From: Cristatella mucedo | Lineage: Eukaryota; Bryozoa; Phylactolaemata; Cristatellidae | Length of the DNA stretch: 64,000 nt | Reading direction: 5' to 3' | NCBI GenBank assembly: GCA_009760855.2 | Contig: WPIO01000003.1 | Coordinates: 2,972,001 to 3,036,000, forward strand | Program-made: the position numbers and the translations under genes | Notes under the pieces: generated by a model | The model's database searches: none | Told to the model about the DNA's origin: nothing | The model's input: the letters and a program-made list of their open reading frames with translations, nothing else | Part shown: positions 11,281-22,850 of the stretch, in pieces | Position numbering within the stretch: the first letter of the stretch is position 1 | How the letters are laid out: every line of letters starts with the position of its first letter

Positions 11281-11435
11281 GAATTAGCGGCCGCATTTAC
11301 ATAGAGGCAAAAGAGCCCCGAAGGCTGTCACTCCTGTTTGCAAGGGAAAACAGTGAATGCCTGCTGCATGACTCGAACCTGGCTGCTGGATTGTGAAGTG
11401 CGAGCAGATTGGCTACGCCCTCAACCGCCAGGCTA
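11281..11435 (-). mobile_element. SINE C (tRNA-derived, single copy here)
   Basis: In reverse complement a tRNA-like head TGGCGGTTGAGGGCGTA is followed by a B-box CAGGTTCGAGTCATG. The body differs from SINE A and SINE B, though the plus-strand GAGCCCCGAAGGCTGTCA resembles the SINE A hairpin block. Confidence 0.5.
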
Positions 11436-11444
11436 GTAATAATA

Positions 11445-11865
11445 CTAATGATAATAATTCACTTGATAAAGCGCCTTTGGAGAACTTAATCTCTCTCTAG
11501 GCACTATGCATTTGCTTCAAAGGTAAACGCAATCGAATGGTGAGTAAAATAATGCTTGATAAACTGACAAATGAAATAACATGGTTAGGGGTGACATGCA
11601 CAGGGTCAGCATGCAAATGTAGTTAGTGGCAGCAAGCACAGTGTCAGCACGCATAAGCACATCGAGGACAAATCACAGGGACCCACTAAATGCTGTCCTA
11701 AATAGATGTGTTTTTAAGTTCCTTTTGAATGTGGTCAGGTCAGGGGATGTTCTGACGCAGGTCGGGAGGGAGTTCCAGGCTTTGGGAGCATACGAACTAA
11801 ATGCACGGTCTCCAAAGGATTTGAGGCTAAGAGTTGGAGGCACCCATCTCAAATGGCACACATGG
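11445..11865 (-). mobile_element. LINE B 3' fragment
   Basis: AATAATAC/AATGATAATAATT tail, conserved hairpin (GGAGAACTTAATCTCTCTC), then reverse-complement C-terminal codons RAFSSYAPKAWNSLPTCVRT at 11673-11861. A relatively well-preserved 3' end. Confidence 0.85.
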
Positions 11866-11984
11866 ATATATATAATTATAGATGATGATCTCAGCGTGGC
11901 AGAGGGGTTTTTCAGTCAGCAGCAAAGCAACTAATTGATTGCTTCAAGTGTACAGTGCCTAGAAAAAGAATACGTTATCTGACA

Positions 11985-12195
11985 GCGTGAGAAGCATGTG
12001 TTATTATTGCTAAATTATTATCAGATTCAGAGGAGCAGCTGAGGAGGAGGAAAGCTGGAGAAGTAAAGAGCTCAGATAGATGATCCGGCTCAGCCGAAGC
12101 AAGGGAATAAAGAAACCTCACAGCGAATGACCAGACAATGAAATCGGGGCACTTCATAATGGAATGGCAAAGGTGTGAATTGACGCTGTTAATTA
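11985..12195 (-). mobile_element. LINE fragment
   Basis: Reverse complement reads VRFLYSLASAEPDHLSELFT, matching the FRxLxSLAPAYLSDLL region of L2/CR1 C-termini. Part is shared with 8365-8490. Confidence 0.55.
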
Positions 12196-12249
12196 CGGCT
12201 GCTGCGAAGTTTAATTTAGGAAAACCTACCTTTCGAGTCACTCGTTAAC

Positions 12250-14190
12250 TTTCCCCGCTCAATACCTGCATCAATAAAAGTTAAAAATTTCCAACTTTAA
12301 AAATTTATTAATAAAAAAATATAAAAAATAAATTAACTATTCTTTCAATGGTTTATTATTAAATTCTCAGTCTCAATAATAAGTGTCGAAAGCTATCCAG
12401 TGGACGATGAAAAAGTGCAAGCTCAGTGCAACCATTGAGTGGCTCTGGGAATATTCTCTTAGCAATCATTTCAAAATCATAAAGCTAAGCTCTGTTTGAG
12501 CAGATCCGTAGAAATTGTTCCTGTTGAACGCGAATCTTAATTTAAAGTACTCTTAAACATATTGGAGAAATGTCAGTAAACACCTGGAGTGGTCGTCGTT
12601 ATTTGCGGGATCGCAAATTTGACTTAATTTTAAAATTCAGCGATCTGGGTTACATGATATGCAGTTGTTTATGGTCAGTCGGGACTGTAAAAGTATTTAT
12701 TAGGAAAGCTAATTCACTTGGGTCAGCGGCTGACTGTGCGGGAATGAGCCCCCGGATGGGGGAAACTTGCCTGTGGTACAGGGCTGAAAGAGAGATTTCA
12801 TCTCAGCAGCAAGTTTGTGGAGCGGTCAAGGTTGTCGCTAATTACGCAGAGAACCCTAACGGTTCCAGGTGGAGTGAAAAATATCATACCCTGTCACTCC
12901 GCTGAGATAAAACAACTTATAAAAAAAGGAATCCTGTTTGAATTCGGCCCACCAAAAACGGCTAAGAGCCAGCGAGAGAACGTAGCTTTGCCAGTGTCCT
13001 GTGGTCTTTTAGCTGGAAAAGTTTCACACCGTCACCAAAGCACTACTACGTGTCCGAGCTACGGTATTGTACAATCTGCGGCCTATATCTATTTGTCCTC
13101 CTGACGGCGGCATAACCTCCAAGATTTTTCTCAGGAGGTGACCTCTCTGAGCTTATCTTCAGTTGAGAAGAAAGTTTAGCCAAAGATACTAGCGACTAAC
13201 TTCGTCCATTCTTTCAAAACTTGTCCCGTGTAATTCAGAATTGGCTGGGCAGCCAAAAAAAGCACTCCGGCTTCGCAGCTGGTGCTTACAGGCAAATAGG
13301 CTGGTTTATTAATCCAGATAACTCAGTCTCGCGTCCCATATATTTATAAAGAGGCGGCGGTAGCTTCTATTTGAATGGCGATTACAAAGCCATGCTCTCG
13401 AATTGAATGGGCAGAGAGGACCGGCATTGTTCTCCTTCACGAATACTTTTCTCGGCACTCTTAGTTTCACTGCATCTCACTTTCTTACATGTTGCTCAAG
13501 ATGAAATTCTTTGGCTGGATGCGCTCCAAAAGCCGCAAACAGTTTTTGAGTTTACATGTGAATACTCTCTCCAGCGTAGCACTCCTGCTACCACCCACTA
13601 AGTCATAATGGCTTCCTGAAGTTGCAGCCAGGCAGGAACATTTATGTATGCACCTCTTTCCAGCGGTAGAGGACTTTTCACTTTAATACTCTCGTCAGCC
13701 CTCCAAAATACCCGGAAATTTGCGGCGCTTGGAACTTACCGCATATACAATCCAGAATCGACTTGGTGATTAGCGGCTCGAGTGACCCTGAGCCTGGCGG
13801 GAGTGAATTGCTCGCTGAGCTACTGCAGCCTTTGCTCATGTGTCAGGACACATGTCATTTGACCATTTCAACTATAAGAACGAACTAACTCCGTCATTAT
13901 TAAAGGTAGCCTGTTTTTTCAAGCCAATTGCGAAATTGCAAGACGGGAGGATCTACCAAGAAGTACCGCACTGCCTGAATTCATATTATCTTTTTAAAGA
14001 GACCCTTCACTTTGCCCGAAATGACGGAAGATAAAAATGTTAAATTTTGAATTGTTACCAAAATGTCCCACTGGTGGACCAGGCTGGTGGCTTTAAATGC
14101 GAGCCTGACCTTCTTCGGCAGACACGAGTTGGTGAGCGAAGTTATTTCGCATATTCAACGTCGCGGCGTGCACTCGAGCGCTTGCCGAAT
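12250..14190. other. Mostly unrecognised; weak plus-strand open frames
   Basis: 12250-12560 is AT-rich. Plus frames at 12570-12905 and 12817-13104 are open but overlapping and lack recognised motifs or clear splice sites, so they are not called as genes. 13100-14190 shows nothing specific. Confidence 0.3.
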
Positions 14191-14191
14191 T

Positions 14192-14463
14192 TTAGAACTC
14201 CTCACTCGATTTTTTTAAAAACAGCTCGTCCGCCGCAGCGTCATCGAACGCTGCGGGACCGTCGAGAGCGAAGCAATCGCCCGTGGAGATGGTGTAGCGG
14301 ACGCCCGGGCACGAGCTCGACCGTCGGGCGCAGTCCAAGCAGCAGCTCAAGACCTTGCTGTCAGGCTTCAGCAGAGACGCCATCTGTCGGCCTCCGTATA
14401 CAGCTGCGGTCGGACTGCCGCTGGGCAGCTGCACGCTGAACAATGTGCGCGTAGCGATGGCAC
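14192..14463 (-). CDS. PAN/apple-like C-terminal exon of a small secreted protein
   Basis: Terminal exon preceded by acceptor AGATTTTTACAG and ending in TAA; 89 residues after the split codon. The segment SCCLDCARRSSSCPGVRYTI followed by STGDCF has the SLLDCAxxCxxxxxCxxFxY...GxC arrangement of PAN/apple domains, which bind glycans or proteins in extracellular proteins. It is GC-rich and CpG-rich unlike its surroundings. Incoming phase is 1 (starts with GT), compatible with the signal-peptide exon at 17104-17155 and giving about 107 residues in total. Some PAN cysteines are missing, so the fold is not certain. Confidence 0.45.
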
Positions 14464-14479
14464 CTGTAAAAATCTTAAA

Positions 14480-15650
14480 CAAGTCACAAACTTGCTAGAC
14501 TTTCAAGCAATTTTGGTACGACTTTGCTTCTCTAGTTGCCGAAAGTAATTGACATATTCATTTTTCCGAAACGTTCTCTCAATCAAGGAATAGGGCATAT
14601 CAGCCGCCAGCCGTAAAGACGAATGGAAAGTTTGCATGCAACCGTAGCCAGATCACGATTGCCTAAAAATTAGTCGCGACTCCTCAATCATTGTGATTAT
14701 TTGGTGATTGCGTCATAATTTATAGTTGGGCCACATAAATGCTCCAACTCTCCTTGTAGACTGTCCATTGTGCGTTGGGTTGTCAAATGAGTTGCAATTG
14801 GTTGGCAAATGGTTGGCAGTGGACACCCATAGCCCTCCGACTGCCAAGTAGACTAATTTACGTTGAAGAATAAGAATTTTGGTAATGAAGTGTGGGCGCT
14901 CGTTATTGTGGCTATACCCAAATACCATGGGCATATAAGCGTTTACCGAGGCGACTTATGAGCGACTCGTTAGCCTCGAGGCACCAGCCTCACCGGCCTT
15001 CGCAGCGAAACCACTGCGACTAGCGTTGTTTCGAGCGCTGCATTTTCGGCCCGAGGATTTGTAGGTCGCCGACTAAATTTCACGTGGATGCACTTGTGCA
15101 TTCTTCAGACGCCGGCGTCTACCTCGCAATAGTAATGTTCTCTTAAAAGCCAAAGCAAGCATGCACCCGGCTCGTTTCGTGTGGTGCTGCTATCTGAACC
15201 AGCGACGGTGTAATAGGCGAGCGTTAGCGGGACTGTTGTTAGTCCGTGCCGCCGTAAGGAAAACTTGAAGCTGCGTTTAAATGACCTTTACTAATGGCTC
15301 CAATCGTCACCGGCTACTAAGCTCACAATACTCGTAGGGCTAACGGGCATCTACACAGTGAGATTTTCTAACAGAAATAGTGAATCTTCGGAGTCAAAGA
15401 ACTATTTGTGGCGGCGCATAATCGCACAGCTCAAAGTCGAGAGGCTGTAAATCATCGAGAGAAAAATGACTTTGTGTAGAGCTACCTATTTACTGAGGCC
15501 TTCTTAGAGGTACGGATTTTAAGCTTTTAGAAACTGCGTGCACAGCATGATCGTATTCATCTTGTTTAACGATCAATGGTGAGAAGCAGATAAAAACCAG
15601 CTGGAGGCACTGCTAGTGAGTGCCAAAGCTATATGTGAAGTTGTAAGAAT
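14480..15650. other. Intron or intergenic, nothing recognised
   Basis: If the PAN-like gene is right this is its intron. 14950-15270 is rather GC-rich with several CpGs, but shows no frame. Confidence 0.35.
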
Positions 15651-15652
15651 TG

Positions 15653-15710
15653 AAAGCATAAAGAAATTAGATGAAGCTTACGGCTTCGTCTAATTTCTCC
15701 GAATGCTTTT
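15653..15710. repeat. Near-perfect hairpin
   Basis: AGAAATTAGATGAAGC pairs with GCTTCGTCTAATTTCT (one G-T wobble) around a 5-nt loop. After a small internal bulge the stem continues with AAAGCAT/ATGCTTT. The loop is short for a microRNA precursor; it could be a palindromic MITE remnant or a structured RNA. Confidence 0.7.
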
Positions 15711-15714
15711 AATT

Positions 15715-16267
15715 CGGTCAGCTAGTAGCTTTTACCGCAGATAAACACTGGTCGACACGAGGACGCACTGCATATCTGCGAGTAGTGAAATGTTTTTTCG
15801 ATTGCATTTCCTACGGCCGGATGTTTCTGATGAATTTTGCTGGTCTGATCCAAATATCGTGCATGGCTGAGCTAATAAACTTTGAAGCAAAATTTCAACC
15901 AGAAAGGGAACCATTTCACTTGCAGCCAGACAGCCTGTCAATCTTGTTACTTGATGTATAATCCGACGCCAAGCTTCCCCCTACACTAAAAACAATGCAT
16001 GCCCGCTGTAAAAACATTGCACCGTTGTACCGAAAAATGGAGCCACCTAAAGCAATGTAAACTAGTTAGGCATGGCGTGCAGCATACCGACCTCTACCAT
16101 CGGCTCACCTCCGAACACGCCTGGCTATCCCGCCTTTGCATGGAGCAATAAAAGATTCCTCGCTGTCGGACTCGAACCTACGACCTGGGTCGTGACGTGT
16201 GAGCACCTTTTTGCGAGATCTCCGGTTGATCAACGAAAACAGAAAATAATTACTAACTCTGACCCAT
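15715..16267. other. Possible tRNA-like repeat remnant, otherwise nothing
   Basis: Around 16150-16240 a reverse-complement B-box-like stretch (AGGTTCGAGTCCGAC) suggests an old SINE. The rest is unrecognised. Confidence 0.3.
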
Positions 16268-16440
16268 AAAGCACGCCATGGCAGGTTCCTTCGTACCTAG
16301 CTGAACTGCTGCACCAGTTTCAGCATACTCGTGCTGTCAGATCCCATATGGCCGATAAATTAGCTTTCCAATTCCTAAGCTTAAAGGCCGTTGGAAACGG
16401 GTCCTAGACTTTGGAACTCAGTTCCAAAAGCAATGTAAAC
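16268..16440 (+). mobile_element. LINE A internal fragment
   Basis: Matches the PSYLAELLHQFQ...DNKLAFQFL part of the LINE A ORF seen intact at 56400-56500. Truncated at both ends. Confidence 0.75.
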
Positions 16441-16640
16441 TAGTTAAGTAATCTGTACTACACAACGATTGGACATTCACCGTTGATTCTAGTTCTTGCC
16501 AACGCAACCACTTAGAGTGGATGCCAGGCCAGCCATAACTGTTATAAACGACAACTGAAAACGGGGCCGCCAGCTAACAAGAAAAACAACTGAACGCAGA
16601 TGTGAGTGGAATCATTACTAAATGGTCCACTAACCACTAA

Positions 16641-17055
16641 TTCCCTCTGGCACGAGCTGGCTGACCGAGGCCAAAAGATGCTGCAAGCCTTGGAGCTCAG
16701 GCTCGGCGTTCAAAGGGCCCCTACATTTCACCAGGTGTCAGTACAAATACTGAAACACCTGCCGTCTTTCAAATAATCTAGACCAGGCTGCGATTAGGGG
16801 CTCGCCGTTATTTGTGGTTTCATGAAAAAGAGAGCATTCAAAGCTACTTCGAGATCAGCCAGAAGTGTCACAACGGCAACTAGAAAGTAGACACTTAACT
16901 TGAAAGAATCTGTGAAACGCTCATACCCGGGAGTTGGTACTAACCGTCCGTACACTAACGGCTATTACCTTCTGAAACAATTTAGCTGACTGAGGCCAAG
17001 AGATGCTCCAAGCGTCGGAGCCCAGGCTCTGAGTTAGTAGTGTGACCTTATATTT
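16641..17055. repeat. Diverged local direct duplication
   Basis: 16641-16735 and 16940-17055 share the order TGACCGAGGCCAAAAGATGC / TGACTGAGGCCAAGAGATGC followed by GGAGCTCAGGCTC / GGAGCCCAGGCTC. The second copy lies just downstream of the signal-peptide exon. Confidence 0.6.
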
Positions 17056-17103
17056 CCCCAAGCTGCTGCAGAAGCGGAAGGCTGCGTGCCATATTGTGCT
17101 CAC

Positions 17104-17155
17104 CTGAACACATTGAGCTGAGTAAGAAGCATGAAACGGCTATGGGCAACACCAT
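17104..17155 (-). CDS. Signal-peptide first exon (candidate) of PAN-like gene
   Basis: Minus-strand ATG with purine at -3 (GCAATGG) opens MVLPIAVSCFLLSSMCS, a short hydrophobic secretion signal. It then meets a strong donor TTCAG/GTGAGC leaving phase 1, which fits the 14192-14463 exon and forms Gly at the junction. The intron would be 2.6 kb with a LINE A fragment inside. The pairing is inferred from phase and position only. Confidence 0.4.
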
Positions 17156-17159
17156 TGCA

Positions 17160-17670
17160 CCATCCAAGGCAGTCCTCCAACGCTCCGAGCAAGTGCACGA
17201 CTGATACTTTTTTGATGCGCTGCGTACCAAGAGTCGGTTTACTGCTAGGCTATTGTCATCTGCCAGTGATACAATCGATCGGCGGCGGGTGACGTGAAAA
17301 TTATTGGCGATGGCACTGTCAAGTTGTAAGCCAAGGCTTTCAAGCTGAAAGGGCATCAGCGAATCCTTCAAACAAACGGGCTGCGTAATTCAGTCTAAAA
17401 GCCTTGCTATTCACTCCAGAAGTCCACTGAATGGGTATTTCCGAGAGGATTCATACGCCGTCCATCTTGCTATCCTGGCATGCTTAGTAGCCTACCCATA
17501 TTCCAAGCTAAGATTATGAAGTCAGTAATTAGCAGCTTTTGTTGGGGATTAAAAGCCTCTCCTGAGCACTCGATTCGGCCTAGATTGGGTGTCACCTAGC
17601 CTCAGCTAGTATAATCATAATGACTATGCAAGCCGCCAATCGAAGCTTGCAATCTGATAATCGATGGTCT
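17160..17670. other. Upstream region of candidate PAN-like gene
   Basis: Would contain the promoter if the first exon is right; no TATA or other motif stands out. Confidence 0.3.
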
Positions 17671-18450
17671 AAATAATAATGATAATAATAATGCACTTGA
17701 TAAAGCACCCTCAGAGAACTCAATCTCTGTCTACACGCTTTACATTTGCTGCAAAGGGAAGCTCAATTGAATGGCGAGAGATATCATGCTTGATAAGCAA
17801 CACGAATAACATGGTTAGGGGTGACATGCTTAGGGTCAGCATGCAACTGTGGTTAGTGGCAGCATGCACAGTGTCAGCATGCATAAGCACATGAATGACG
17901 AATCACAGGGACCCACTAAATGTTTCCTAAACAGGTAATTTATTAAGTTCTTTTTAAATGTGGTCAAGTCAGGGGATGTTCTGACGCAAGTCGGGAGGGA
18001 GTTCCAGGCTTTGTGAGCATACGAACTAAATGCACTGTCTCCTAAGGATTTGAGGTTTGTACGAGGTATTTGTAGACTGTTGGATTCCGAAAAGCGGGTG
18101 AGACGATGCTTGGCCTGATGGGGGAGTATATCTGAGAGATAGGCTGGAGCCAAAGAGTGAAATGACCTAAAAGTGAGCAACTAAACCTCGAAGTCAATCC
18201 GTTGCTTGACTGGTAGCCAGTGCAGGTCGGCGAGAAGTGGTGTGATGTGGCAACTGCTACGCTCACAACAGACAAGCCTAGCTGCCGAGTTTTGCACCAG
18301 CTGCAATAGCCTGATCGCACATGCAGGTAGGCCAGCAAGCAGCGAGTTGCAGAAGCCGAGACGGGATGTCACGAATGCATTGACCAACATAAACGTGGTA
18401 TCCTGATCTAAACGAGCCCGACATTTAGAAATGTTCTGTAGCTGAAAGCT
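17670..18450 (-). mobile_element. LINE B 3' fragment
   Basis: (AATAATGATAATAATAAT) tail, hairpin, then reverse-complement codons including DSAFSSYAHKAWNSLPTCVR and SRLGFCNSLLAGLPACAIRL. Well preserved, but frames are broken between 18042 and 18390. Confidence 0.85.
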
Positions 18451-18451
18451 G

Positions 18452-18590
18452 GTTCGGTCTAGTGGTTAAGTTGCTGGCCCGGCTAAGGTCTAGCTGAGAT
18501 CGCGGGCTCGAGTCTCGAAGGGACATGTGAAGTGCCTGAATAGAGATTAAGTTCTCCTGGGGCGCCATACAAATGAATTATACATTTTAA
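18452..18590 (+). mobile_element. SINE B, nested at the LINE B edge
   Basis: A-box-like TCGGTCTAGTGGTTAAG, B-box-like GCGGGCTCGAGTC, then the LINE B-like 3' end with GTGCCTGAATAGAGATTAAG and GGGGCGCC, ending in ATGAATTATAC. Confidence 0.85.
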
Positions 18591-18599
18591 ACAACGAGG

Positions 18600-18960
18600 C
18601 GGAAAAAAATTAAACGTCCATTCTAGAAGTCAGCTTAGATGCAGCTCAACCTCGATAACAGAAGGACATAGTATGAGTAAATGGATAGAAAAAGTAAATC
18701 AAAATTCTGTCATCCTTCCGGTGTTCTTTCATCTTGTCATTATTGTCAGAGGAGCCTTACCGGCAGTATATAACAATGCTAATCTATATAGCATTACAAG
18801 TGACACAGATCTCCTGAGTACCTTATATATAATGAAAAAATTCAATATCATTTTGATTATTTTGAGGTGCACAATTGTAGATCAGGTTCCCATACTGAAG
18901 TTCATACGGGCAGAGGAGTTTTTGTCTTCAAATTAGCAGACGATAGTTGTCATTTGGTAG
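18600..18960 (+). other. Unrecognised; partly open frames
   Basis: AT-rich. One plus frame from about 18840 reads an unknown segment (HTGRGVFVFKLADD) but lacks clear splice sites. Confidence 0.2.
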
Positions 18961-19560
18961 GGATTTTAAGGTTTTGTTCGCCAATGAAGGGAAAGCATAG
19001 CGAATGGGTAATTTTAAATTTTCCCTATACACGACCAAGCCCAGAGAGTGGAACGGCTGGTGTTGCGACGGAATGTCTGATCAGAAAGTATTGTATGCCC
19101 AATGGGTTAACTCGAGCAATAGAGATACAAAAGATAGCAAGAGTATTGGCAAAGAGATGAGTGACTGAATCTTTACAGTCTATGCACTGATTGATCGAGA
19201 GCCAGTGCACATTGGTCATAATTTCTATGAAGCGGTGTAATGTGGCAAATGTGACCTTTCCGACAGCTGATCCTCGTTACCTATGTGTAGACGGAACGTC
19301 GTACATACATGATCTCTAGCTTTGTTATGGGATCAAAATCTCTAAAAGCCTTTTGCAATTGTAAGTAGATGAAAGTTGGCGTCCTTGACTGTTATCAGCT
19401 GTGCAGACCCCTGCCAGGAAGAACCAAAAAAAAGTATAGGTTTGGGTTATCGCATGCAAATAAAAACCTAGATTTATCTTGACGATCGCATCAGCCTAGT
19501 GGAGGGCAAACACTCAGAATCTATGTGGTCTAAATCTAAATTCAGCTGCAACTATACTTT
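18960..19560 (-). mobile_element. Diverged LINE B fragment
   Basis: Reverse complement near 19180-19220 reads TNVHWLSINQCIDCKDS, matching the LTDLHWLPVKQRIDFKV block of LINE B. Flanks are only loosely similar. Confidence 0.5.
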
Positions 19561-20034
19561 AATGACACGTGGCTGATAGCTTCTCGTCGAGATCTAATAT
19601 AAAAAATCTACTACTGATTTAGGAATCAACCGTTGCAGTACATGCTTTGGAAGCCTAGGTGACAAGCACTCAAGCCGGTTTTGGTGATTACTTGTATCAA
19701 ATAAGATTTGATAGCCTACAGAACTAGCCTAGAAATTCTGTCTAAATCGGCGTTTCCGATAAAGTTGTTATGCATTCGGGGCGGCGCTGGCTGTGTGACA
19801 TGATGTGCTTTAGTTTTGATCACAGAGTGAAATTTTATGTCTGAAAAGCCAAACGAAGGTATGCTTCCGGAAAATCTTCTTTGCTCTAACCCATCCAGCA
19901 AGACTTCTGGTCTGAACGTTTGTCAAAGTAGCGACATGAATACATTCGTTTTTATAGCTCTTCAACAGACTCTAGTTCTGCTTCTAGGTATTTTAACAAG
20001 ACTGAAAATGACACCTGTCGACTTGTTAGTAGGA
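19560..20034. other. Nothing recognised
   Basis: Short open plus frame 19837-20058 has no motif and no splice support. Confidence 0.3.
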
Positions 20035-20337
20035 TTAGCATGCACCACGGCAGCATAATAGCATGTTAGGGTGTATTGTAGTTGACGGGCCAAATGCTGA
20101 GAAACATCCGTTGTTTAGCTTCGCTATAAATGTCACCCAATCAGGAAAAATCGTCAGTCCACTAAGATTTCCTGGCAGGAACGGTCTAAGAAGGGAATAA
20201 TATTTGTCAATCGACATTGTGATAGACCAGAGAGGCCATGCCGAATCTAAAGCTTTCACTCGGTGTACTTCCCAAGTAACAGACTCATCTCTCCAAGTTT
20301 CTATAAACACCTCAGCGTCACAATCGTGCATTGGCAT
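20035..20337 (-). CDS. Hypothetical open segment
   Basis: 100-codon minus frame with balanced composition (for example SLLRPFLPGNLSGLTIFPDW). No family recognised, no confident acceptor, and it ends at a stop after CCRGAC. Could be an exon or an unrecognised repeat. It lies next to a hAT MITE. Confidence 0.2.
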   Translation of the reverse strand: MPMHDCDAEVFIETWRDESVTWEVHRVKALDSAWPLWSITMSIDKYYSLLRPFLPGNLSGLTIFPDWVTFIAKLNNGCFSAFGPSTTIHPNMLLCCRGAC

Positions 20338-20371
20338 GCAACTAGTGACCTCACCTGAAGGTTATCTCACA

Positions 20372-20379
20372 GTCTAGGA
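20372..20379. repeat. 8-bp target-site duplication of hAT MITE (left)
   Basis: GTCTAGGA immediately left of the MITE, repeated exactly at 20785-20792. Confidence 0.9.
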
Positions 20380-20784
20380 CAGAGGTCGGCAAACTCTGGC
20401 CTTTAGGCCACATATGGCCTAACTAGTTCTCCAGTCCTGCCTAACCCCATTAGTTATTTATTATTGGATCCGGCCTAAATGAGTTGTCACTGTTTTATTC
20501 CCATTTATTGCCGCTGGTTGCACCTCAAGTTGTCTGCGGCCTGTGTTTATTTTTAGAACTGATATCAGGCGATTGTATGAAGCCAAAGTGGCTGACCGGG
20601 GAGGGATGATAAATGTCTACCCCTATAATTCCCATTGACATTTGCCCGACTGTTCGCGACCGTTTGTTCGTCTGGCCACGCTCCCACCGGGCTGCTCTGT
20701 GAGTGGGCATGGTTTCTTCTGGCCTAGTGTGCCTTCTTGAACTCCTGAAATGGTCTAGTAGTCCGAAAAATTTGCCGACCCCTG
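20380..20784. mobile_element. hAT-type non-autonomous element (MITE), 405 bp
   Basis: Left end CAGAGGTCGGCAAACT and right end (reverse complement) CAGGGGTCGGCAAATT form terminal inverted repeats with the CAG ends usual for hAT elements. Perfect 8-bp target duplications flank it. No transposase; internal sequence includes GGCC-rich repeats near the left end. Confidence 0.9.
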
Positions 20785-21150
20785 GTCTAGGATGACTCCT
20801 AGCTATCCGGAGTGCGATTGAGCAACGACATGCACGCGACGAAGCACAAACGCCGTAGCTGGCATCAGCAGGCGTATAGTCTCAAAACCATAGGGCTATA
20901 GGACTAAACCGCTCTGCCCTTCGTCCATGTCAAAGCTGCTTTATGTGGGTCTTCTCAACCTGCCACTACTTCCTAGAAACAGCCCAACTCCTACTTCACA
21001 TTAAAGGAAGGTCATGTTTTACCACGCCCAAGACACGTGGCTAGTGTGTGATGAGCCGTAAGCACAGAGCACCTGCCTGCCTATCCCAAACCCAAACATC
21101 TGCAACCAGCATCTGCACCCTATACCCACTGTTCACCTTGTGCTATGCAT
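20785..21150. other. Nothing recognised
   Basis: Begins with the right TSD of the MITE at 20785-20792; no further feature. Confidence 0.35.
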
Positions 21151-21850
21151 AAATGAAATAAGGAATATTTCCTTGGCCTCAGGCCTTTTCCCCGCACCTT
21201 TCTAGAAGGCTAGTATTAGGCCACTCATTGAGAAGGCTACACTAGACTAGGAGAGTAGAAGCTAGCTTCCGTCCACTCTACCTCTACTGCTTTTCATATT
21301 AAAGACACAGGAACGAGTACTGGAAGACCAGCTAAACTCCCGCATCGGAACTTGAAACCCGTGAAATAAGTTCAGTTTAGGTTTTTAGAGCTAATCGTGT
21401 CTTGAAGTGATTATTGCTGAGGGCGTATAACCAGCTTTCTCAAGAGTGCTGACTTAAATACAGTCTCTAAGTTTATTTTGCTTTATCTCTCAGCGACGTT
21501 TGATGTTATTTCTCAGATTCTGGATCGCCTATCGTCTCCTCTGAGCATTACTGGCACTGCACTGCAATGGTTGATGCTACATCTCAGCAGGAGACTTGAT
21601 AGCATTGAAGTCAACGTGTAATAGTCATCCAAGGAACCTCTAAAGTACGCCGTTCACAAGATGTCTGGGCTTGGTCCACTTCTTTTCACCATTTACACTC
21701 TGCAGTTGTAATCGCCAAGCACAATCCAGGATTTTATTTCCGTGCGGATGACACGCATCTACACCCTTTCTTTAATCCCCAATTGCTGTCCAGCATGTCG
21801 CACCTCTTAACTTCCTTGCTAAATGCATTGCTGAAATTAATATTGAAAGT
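21150..21850 (+). mobile_element. LINE B RT fragment
   Basis: Sense RT text: SGLFPAPF near 21180, FDVISQILD near 21500, then the YADD-equivalent region as FYFRADDTHLHP near 21735. Multiple stops. Confidence 0.7.
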
Positions 21851-22450
21851 CTAAGCACTTTCTAAAATGAAAGACGATGAAACCAAAATTATAGATTTCG
21901 GTAAACAGAATACTACTTACAACTTCGATTGAGCTATACCTCAAAATGAATTCGCCCAGCATTTTTCGGTGCATTTCCCTGAAACCTGGGTGCTCTGTGT
22001 AAAGGGAACGTGCTTTTAGATGGCAGCATCTGGTACGTTGTTTACGCATGAGTAAATGCGTTAGCAGTCGTGCACGCGAAGGTTGAATCGAGAACGGAAC
22101 AGGGAGTTTGTTTCTAACCAAAGCAAGCCATGCTGAATCTAGAGTCCGTAATGGCCGATCCAGTACCGAATTATCTCCAAGCTTATTACTGGGTTCACTG
22201 TTCACCATCGGTGACTTCCAACGGAGTAGTTCGCTGTCATGGAACAGGGAACCCGACAGCTCCGAAGTTAAGTCTGCCTACTTTCAGCAACGAAACCTTT
22301 CACAAATCTGGGTCAGCTTAGACAGGTAACATGAAATCCATGTTGACTAATTTATTTAGGACCACCCATAAACTTCTGTAATGTATTACCTATTTTCTGT
22401 CACCCTGTGCTACAGGATGCTTACAAATAGAGCGAATTAGTTCAACCAAG
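21850..22450. other. LINE B continuation, too decayed to delimit
   Basis: Some motifs such as the EVKSAYFQQRN-like text near 22270 fit LINE B, but continuity with the neighbouring copies is unclear. Confidence 0.3.
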
Positions 22451-22454
22451 CTGG

Positions 22455-22850
22455 TCTGTGGGGAAGCATTGCAGTTGCCAATTTGCAAATTCTCGCCAGC
22501 TAGCACTGGCTCCGCATCAAGCAGCATTTCGACCAACTTCAAATTTACGTCTCTCTCTCTCTTTTAGGTTTCTTTATTGTCTTGCTGCTTTTGCTGCCTT
22601 ATCTGGATTACTTTCCAGTCAGGCTAGGCAACGAACTAGCGGGTCTTCTGACTCTAGTTTCTTAGCTGCGTTTCGAAGCAGCCTCAAACACTTTCTAGAT
22701 CGTGACTTTAGCGCGTGTGCTCCCAAAGCCTGAAACTCACTACCGACTGACGTAAAGACAGACCCGGACTTTATTAAATTTAAAAAGAGGCTTAAAAGGT
22801 GAGTTTTTCTCGCGGAATTTGGTAGGTCCTCACTAGTTTTCCTTTATGAG
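22455..22850 (+). mobile_element. LINE B C-terminal fragment
   Basis: Reads SFRFLYCLAAFAALSGLLS, then LKHFLDRDFSACAPKA, then NSLPTDVKTDPD. This is the usual LINE B order up to the 3' UTR, but no ATT tail is seen. Confidence 0.65.

Noticed and set aside
12570-13104. Overlapping plus-strand open frames of 111 and 95 codons
   Set aside because: No recognised motif, no convincing splice sites, and two frames open at once suggests chance or an unknown repeat.
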